Assembly (NCBI GenBank): GCA_003153295.1
Contig: PLXY01000011.1
Span: 383,117 to 447,116, forward strand
DNA: 64,000 nucleotides
DNA from: Parachlamydiales bacterium
Lineage (GTDB): Bacteria > Chlamydiota > Chlamydiia > Chlamydiales > Rhabdochlamydiaceae
Reading direction: 5' to 3'
The translations under genes were made by a program, and so were the position numbers. How positions within the stretch are numbered: position 1 is the stretch's first letter; each line of letters starts with the position of its first letter. Positions 59,913 through 64,000 of the stretch are shown here, piece after piece. The notes under the pieces were generated by a model. It did no database searches and had not been told where the DNA came from. It saw only the letters and a list, made by a program, of their open reading frames with translations.

Positions 59913-60674
59913 ATGAATAAAACTCTGATTAAAATTGAATCGGTCAAAAAATCTTATCAAGACAGAAAGACGATTATAGAGGCATTAAAAGGAATTTCTT
60001 TGGACATTCAAGAAGGAGAGATTTTCGGACTACTCGGGGTCAATGGTGCCGGAAAAACCACCCTGTCGACGATCCTTGCGGGTTTGCATCCACCGACTTT
60101 TGGTGATGTGCAATACAAAGGAAAATCCATCTATGACGACATCGTAGCTTATCGGAAAATTGTAGGATTTTGCCCCCAGAAACCGAACTTCGACCTATCG
60201 CTGACTTTGGAAGAAAATTTAATTTTTGCAGGACGGTATTACCGGATGGCTTTGCCAGATATTCAAAAGCAAATCAAAAAATTAATGGATCAGTTCCACC
60301 TCCACGAATATGCAAATTCTAAAGCATATGTGCTCTCAGGCGGCTATAAGCAGCGGTTTCTCATTGCACGCACTTTGATACATCAGCCTGAATTGATTAT
60401 CTTGGACGAACCCACGGTCGGACTCGATCCTCATATCCGTCATCAATTATGGGAACAGATTTCTGAGCTAAAGCGAAATGGGTCTTCAGTCTTACTTACA
60501 ACGCATTATCTCGACGAAGCTGAACATTTATCCGATAGGGTCTGCATGATCGATGGCGGATTGATCAAGACCATCGGTACTCCGGAGAGTTTGATGAAAC
60601 TTCATGAAAAAAACCGTTTGGAAGATGTCTTTTTAAAACTGATGCAAAAGAGCGATGATGTTGAACAGTCATAG
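59913..60674 (+). CDS. ABC transporter ATP-binding protein
   Basis: A 253-residue ATPase. Walker A GVNGAGKTT near 42-50, Q-loop FCPQKPNFDL near 88-97, signature LSGGYKQR near 137-144, Walker B LIILDEPTVGLD near 158-169, and the H-loop in LLTTHYLDEAEHLSD. It belongs with ABC-2 type exporters (DrrA/NodI style). It overlaps the permease gene by 20 bases, so both form one exporter. Confidence 0.95.
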   Translation: MNKTLIKIESVKKSYQDRKTIIEALKGISLDIQEGEIFGLLGVNGAGKTTLSTILAGLHPPTFGDVQYKGKSIYDDIVAYRKIVGFCPQKPNFDLSLTLEENLIFAGRYYRMALPDIQKQIKKLMDQFHLHEYANSKAYVLSGGYKQRFLIARTLIHQPELIILDEPTVGLDPHIRHQLWEQISELKRNGSSVLLTTHYLDEAEHLSDRVCMIDGGLIKTIGTPESLMKLHEKNRLEDVFLKLMQKSDDVEQS

Positions 60675-61467
60675 TGTTTCTCAAACATACGGGGGATATT
60701 TCACGACAGTCGGCTATTTAATACGGCGCGATTTGCGAGTTTTTAAGGAAGAATTTTGGGGCAAGTTTATCGATCTCTGTATTCTGCTTGTCACAACTAT
60801 TCTTATCTTCAGCTATTTTCTTCCATCTTACGGGCTGAGTGCAGATTATGGACCTTTCATCCTCATTGGCGCGATCGCCGGTTTTGCTTTTTTTGAGGTC
60901 ATCGGCAAAGTCAGTATAATGATTGCCGATATGGAAGGAGACAAAACGATTCTATATACCCTTACGTTACCAATTCCCTCTTGGCTTGTCTTTGTTTACA
61001 TTGGGATTTCCTGGTCTCTTCTTTCTTCTATCCTGAGCCTTCTGTTATTTCCTTTAGGAAAATTAGTTTTGTTCTCCCAATTCGATCTTGGAAAAATAAG
61101 TCTGGTGAGGCTTATTCCAATCTTTCTGCTAAGCAATCTCTTTTTTGGGTTTTTTGCTCTTTGGTTAACCAGTGTTTTGAAAAAAATGAGCAGCCTTTCT
61201 CATTTGTTTGTCAGGGTCGTTAATCCGATGTTTATGTTTGGTGGATATATGTATTCCTGGTATGCCGTCTACCATATTTCCCCCCTCGTTGGATATGCGC
61301 ATCTTATCAATCCTGTTCTCTATGTTATGGAAGGAATGCGAGCCGCTGCTCTAGGGCAAGCAGGGTATCTGCCTTTTTGGTTTAGTTTTACTGCTCTTAC
61401 CATCTTTACACTCGTGATTGGATGGGATGCCTTGAGAAGGCTTCAAAAGAGACTCGATTGCGTCTAA
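60655..61467 (+). CDS. ABC-2 type permease
   Basis: A 270-residue membrane protein with six predicted spans. The double ATG at 60655/60658 lies inside the ATPase gene. A cytosolic leader with RRDLRVFKEEFW (about 23-34) then spans follow, and PLVGYAHLINPVLYVMEGMRAAALG near 216-240 is the usual ABC-2 C-terminal pattern. The substrate (lipid, polysaccharide or drug) is unknown. Confidence 0.9.
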   Translation: MMLNSHSVSQTYGGYFTTVGYLIRRDLRVFKEEFWGKFIDLCILLVTTILIFSYFLPSYGLSADYGPFILIGAIAGFAFFEVIGKVSIMIADMEGDKTILYTLTLPIPSWLVFVYIGISWSLLSSILSLLLFPLGKLVLFSQFDLGKISLVRLIPIFLLSNLFFGFFALWLTSVLKKMSSLSHLFVRVVNPMFMFGGYMYSWYAVYHISPLVGYAHLINPVLYVMEGMRAAALGQAGYLPFWFSFTALTIFTLVIGWDALRRLQKRLDCV

Positions 61468-61529
61468 TTTTTGTCTTATTCTCTAACCTCCTTATTTTAA
61501 AAAACTTAGGATGGATCTCCTTATAATCC

Positions 61530-61617
61530 CTTATCCAGAAACTCCAATATAATTGCATATTTTGGATAAGATTTTTATCATTTTAGCTTAAATATTCAAA
61601 AGAAATGGAGATTCTGG
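61530..61617. promoter_or_regulatory. Inverted repeats in the abiE leader
   Basis: CCAGAAACTCCA (61535-61546) and TGGAGATTCTGG (61606-61617) are inverted with one mismatch; nested CTTATCC (61530-61536) and GGATAAG (61564-61570) are a perfect inverted pair. A TATAAT lies between at 61548-61553. AbiEi proteins of other systems bind inverted repeats upstream of their operon to autorepress, and this layout fits. Confidence 0.6.
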
Positions 61618-61647
61618 TTAAATAAAGAATAGAGGAAAGACGTTTAT

Positions 61648-62268
61648 ATGCACCAGGTCTTGCGTTTTGCCAAAACAGCTTATATTGAAACTCAAAATCT
61701 CATCCCTTTACTGAGGGACTATACGAATCCCTACAGTTGTATTTCCCGCATGGTAAAAAAGGGGGAGCTCATCCGTTTAAAAAATGGCTTTTTTGTCATC
61801 GCTGAAAAACTTGAGAATACTCCTGTTCCTTATGAGCAAATTGGGAATCTTCTCTATGGTCCCTCTTATATCAGTTTTGAATGGGCGCTATCTCACTATG
61901 GAATGATTCCGGAAGGAGTTTATGTTGTAACAAGCGCAGTTGCAACTAAGTCAAAAAGTTATAAAACCCCCTTGGGAACTTTTGACTATACCTATTTGAG
62001 CCACTCACGTTATGCCATAGGGATTGATCAGAAGGAAAATCTTGCAGGGAGATATCTGATTGCGACTCCAGAAAAAGCATTGGCCGATCTAGTTCACTTA
62101 AAGAGTAAAGGTTTAGAAGCTAAAGATTTGTTGGTCGATCTCATTGAAGGTAGGAGAATCGATGAAGGGGATTTAAAAAATTTGAATAAAAAACATTTGC
62201 TGGAAATCGGTGAGAATTATCGTTCTCGAGCCGTCAGACAGCTTATTAACACTCTGGGATTGTTATGA
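61648..62268 (+). CDS. abiEi: AbiEi-family antitoxin
   Basis: A 206-residue protein. The N-terminal winged helix (about 1-55) has RMVKKGELIRLKNGFFVI, and the AbiEi domain has PSYISFEWALSHYGMIPEG near 71-89 and IATPEKALADLVHLKSKG near 137-154. It neutralises the nucleotidyltransferase toxin and represses the operon in related type IV systems. ATGA-coupled to the toxin gene. Confidence 0.9.
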   Translation: MHQVLRFAKTAYIETQNLIPLLRDYTNPYSCISRMVKKGELIRLKNGFFVIAEKLENTPVPYEQIGNLLYGPSYISFEWALSHYGMIPEGVYVVTSAVATKSKSYKTPLGTFDYTYLSHSRYAIGIDQKENLAGRYLIATPEKALADLVHLKSKGLEAKDLLVDLIEGRRIDEGDLKNLNKKHLLEIGENYRSRAVRQLINTLGLL

Positions 62269-63137
62269 ATGACTCAATTGTTAAAAAAATGGTCAACCGA
62301 TATCAAAACTCCAAAATCAGTGAACAGACAAAGATCCGGGAAATTTTACAACAAACAGCTCTTTTGGGATTAAAAAGGCAGGGCTTTTTTGAAAAAGCAG
62401 CTTTTTATGGTGGAACGGCTTTGCGAATTTTATATGGCCTCGATCGATTTAGTGAGGATTTGGATTTTACTCTATTACAGCCTGATCCCGCGTTTGATTT
62501 TACTCCATTTTTAGATGGAGTGCGTAAAGAGCTTGCAGCTTTCGGTTTTGAAATGGAAGTAGCTCAGAAAATCAAAACGATGGAAACAAGCGTGATCTCA
62601 GCCTTCATGAAAATGAATACAATCAAACTTTATTTAGCAATCGGTGAAGAAAAAAAATCCAAATCCATCAATCACAATGAAACCATTCAGATTAAGCTAG
62701 AAGTGGATATCGATCCCCCGTCTTATTTTCGAGTGGAAGAACACATCGTTCTCAATCCTACATCCTTTTATGTCTCGACTCTTCATCGTAGTGACTTATT
62801 TGCAGGAAAAATGCATGCCATTTTATATAGAGCTTGGAAAGGTAGAGTCAAAGGTCGCGATTGGTATGATTTAATTTGGTATATTAAAAACAATGTTCCT
62901 CTAGGTCTTCGTTATTTAGAGGAATGCATGCGGCAAACAAAAAATCTGGAATCTAACAAATCATTAACTCGAGATCGTTTGATGGAGATGCTTCGGTCAA
63001 AAATTCAGGGGATTGATTGGGAAAGCGCCAAAGCCGATATGCGCAGTTTTATTGCAGATCCAGAAAGGCTAGATATCTGGTCTTCTCAATTTTTTTCAGA
63101 CCTGATTCAGCATCTTCTTATAGAGGATTTAACCTGA
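62265..63137 (+). CDS. abiEii: AbiEii-family nucleotidyltransferase toxin
   Basis: A 290-residue protein of the AbiEii/DUF1814 family. The nucleotidyltransferase motif is AAFYGGTALRILYGLDRFSEDLDFTL near 45-70 with GG and D-x-D; motif III lies at KLEVDIDPPSYFRV near 145-158, and the conserved ...HRSDLFAGKMHAIL..R.KGRDWYDL.W segment near 180-210. Related toxins transfer nucleotides to tRNA ends. Intact catalytic residues suggest an active pair. Confidence 0.9.
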   Translation: MNDSIVKKMVNRYQNSKISEQTKIREILQQTALLGLKRQGFFEKAAFYGGTALRILYGLDRFSEDLDFTLLQPDPAFDFTPFLDGVRKELAAFGFEMEVAQKIKTMETSVISAFMKMNTIKLYLAIGEEKKSKSINHNETIQIKLEVDIDPPSYFRVEEHIVLNPTSFYVSTLHRSDLFAGKMHAILYRAWKGRVKGRDWYDLIWYIKNNVPLGLRYLEECMRQTKNLESNKSLTRDRLMEMLRSKIQGIDWESAKADMRSFIADPERLDIWSSQFFSDLIQHLLIEDLT

Positions 63138-63312
63138 GTTTCGCTGTAATAATTTCTTCACTGATAAGATTCTCGAAATGACGATTGATATGGCCCATTT
63201 CTTCAACTGAAAGATACTTCGCGCTTGGAATAGCCGCGGCCAGTGCTTTTCCAGGATCGGGCAAGATCAGAGTCGGAACCTGGAAATATTGAGGAATAGT
63301 CGGGACCCATAT
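63118..63312 (-). pseudogene. Alpha/beta-hydrolase C-terminal fragment
   Basis: Minus-strand frame of 64 codons ending at TAA 63118-63120. The peptide VPTIPQYFQVPTLILPDPGK then ALAAAIPSAKYLSVEEMGH matches the C-terminal end of alpha/beta hydrolases, where the last Asp and catalytic His (E-G/M-G-H) lie. The usual G-x2-D-x2-P turn appears deleted, and a TGA at 63313-63315 cuts the frame exactly where the IS element begins. The stop codon end overlaps abiEii by 20 bases. Clearly a truncated gene. Confidence 0.7.
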
Positions 63313-63324
63313 TCATCATTTGAC

Positions 63325-63364
63325 AGCACGGAAACCCAGTCCTTTAGGACTGGGAGAAAGTGCT
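63325..63364 (+). mobile_element. IS200/IS605-type subterminal hairpin
   Basis: CCCAGTCC-TTTA-GGACTGGG (63335-63354) is a perfect hairpin, enclosed by AGCAC (63325-63329) and GTGCT (63360-63364). Such imperfect palindromes near the ends of IS200/IS605 elements are recognised in single-strand transposition. It lies 54 bases upstream of tnpB and just after the break in the hydrolase gene, so it marks the left end. The right end is beyond the window. Confidence 0.75.
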
Positions 63365-63417
63365 GCTCCTCTTATATATTTTAAAATAAAATAACATTTA
63401 ACTATATTTAGTGCCCG

Positions 63418-64000
63418 ATGAAGTACACCATCAGCATATTTCTTGAAACGTCTAGGGAAGATAAGCTGAAATTTGTAGCGCTTCAGGATGCCTATCACAG
63501 GGCCTGTAATCAGATCATTCCTAGTGTTGTCGAAGAAAGATGCTGGAATCGTGTCGCTTTGCATCATTTGGTCTATAAAAAAGTACGAAAAAATTCCCTT
63601 TTGGGATCTCAGATGGTCTGCAATGCTATTTTTTCCGTATGCAAAGCATATAAAGCTAAAGCCATCGGCAGAAATGAACCCGTCCCAGTGATTCAATTTC
63701 GTAAAAATAGAAGCGTCCATTTTGATAAGAGAACCTACTCGATAAAAGGGAATATTCTCTCTTTGTATACCCTTGAGGGACGCATTCGCATTCCCATGCG
63801 AATGGGTTCTTTTCAGGAGAAATATTTTTCTGAGGGGACACCAGCAGAAGCCGAGCTCATTTGCCGAAAAGGCAAGTGGTATTTTAACCTGGTTTTGGAT
63901 CTTCCCGATCCTCCAAAAACACAAAATACTAAAATGATCGGTATAGATCTGGGAGAAAATGTGCTGGCAGCTATTAGCACAGGAAAAATGTATGGCGGAG
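63418..64000 (+). CDS. tnpB: IS605-family TnpB (OrfB), N-terminal part
   Basis: Frame open from the ATG at 63418 to the window end, 194 codons. The N-terminus resembles TnpB (KYTISIFLETSREDKLKFV, with helical REC-like part), and the first RuvC motif is present as MIGIDLGENVLAAIS (Asp near residue 177). TnpB proteins are RNA-guided nucleases that help IS605 elements persist. No frameshift in the visible part. A tnpA is not seen upstream, so the element may be an orfB-only type. Confidence 0.9.
   Translation, partial: MKYTISIFLETSREDKLKFVALQDAYHRACNQIIPSVVEERCWNRVALHHLVYKKVRKNSLLGSQMVCNAIFSVCKAYKAKAIGRNEPVPVIQFRKNRSVHFDKRTYSIKGNILSLYTLEGRIRIPMRMGSFQEKYFSEGTPAEAELICRKGKWYFNLVLDLPDPPKTQNTKMIGIDLGENVLAAISTGKMYGG

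Noticed and set aside
63316..63924. 202-codon minus-strand ORF at the window end
   Set aside because: It is the antisense shadow of tnpB, which has RuvC and TnpB motifs on the plus strand.
1..64000. CRISPR array or cas genes
   Set aside because: No regularly spaced direct repeats or cas motifs seen; the repeats present are palindromes, and the only RNA-guided nuclease candidate is tnpB.

Overview
The window looks like a chromosomal segment of a Chlamydiota bacterium outside the genus Chlamydia (a Parachlamydia-, Waddlia-, Simkania- or Rhabdochlamydia-like obligate intracellular organism). Evidence: two ADP/ATP translocases of the NTT energy-parasite family, a DUF2709 protein (a family I know only from chlamydiae), leucine dehydrogenase, several candidate inclusion-membrane-type proteins with a hydrophobic hairpin plus coiled coil, and gene order that, from memory, matches blocks of the C. 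trachomatis genome: rho-coaE-polA-sohB / npt-pgsA / dnaB-gidA-lplA (CT491-CT499), dnaQ-tsaE-DUF2709 (CT536-CT538) and argS/murA (CT454-CT455). Relative to that ancestor the blocks are interrupted by accessory genes. I cannot name the species.

Layout. 0-1.1 kb: end of sdhA and sdhB. 1.4-3.6 kb: three overlapping genes for membrane/coiled-coil proteins. 3.5-7.8 kb (minus): mnmG operon with two tandem paralogous coiled-coil/tail-anchor proteins and a degenerate REC-GGDEF protein in front of lplA. 7.9-12.3 kb: membrane protein, a 28-aa AURKAIP1/COX24-like basic peptide, NTT translocase, dnaB, a 30-aa basic Cys peptide and tRNA-Ser(GCU). 12.7-16.1 kb: saccharopine-type lysine module plus MFS transporter. 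16.1-21 kb: conserved hypotheticals, a signal-peptide-bearing SpeD with a phosphoribosyltransferase, a membrane-anchored kinase-like protein and an OppA-type binding protein. 21-36 kb: housekeeping core (rho, coaE, polA, sohB, mscS, pgsA, dedA, second NTT, EamA, pgk). 36-43 kb: dnaQ, engB, tsaE, DUF2709, ankyrin-like protein, leucine dehydrogenase, argS, DUF6624. 43-50 kb: exported FkbM-like methyltransferase, secreted PI-PLC-like protein, epmB, murA, ATP-grasp, ispF, Inc-like protein. 50-59.3 kb: accessory/metabolic island (TetR-rhodanese-SDR, DHA2 efflux pump, SnoaL-like, and a LysR-divergent Nudix / 2OG-Fe oxygenase / DHCR24-like FAD oxidoreductase operon). 59.3-64 kb: ABC exporter, AbiE toxin-antitoxin pair, a truncated alpha/beta hydrolase and the left part of an IS200/IS605-type element with tnpB running off the window.

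How the genes work together. The core covers replication, transcription termination, translation modification, phospholipid and peptidoglycan precursors, glycolysis and ATP theft from the host. Accessory genes fall into host-interface proteins (Inc-like, ankyrin-like, PI-PLC, kinase-like), nutrient use (lysine via saccharopine, peptide uptake), export, and mobile or defence elements. The parts I find most unusual are the extra three-gene insert in the mnmG-lplA operon, the LysR-linked eukaryote-like oxidoreductase operon, and a recurring pattern of enzymes that use cytosolic cofactors (SpeD, FkbM, IPNS-like oxygenase) but carry export signals. All identifications come from reading motifs by eye. 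No database search was run, and statements about C. trachomatis gene order are from memory.
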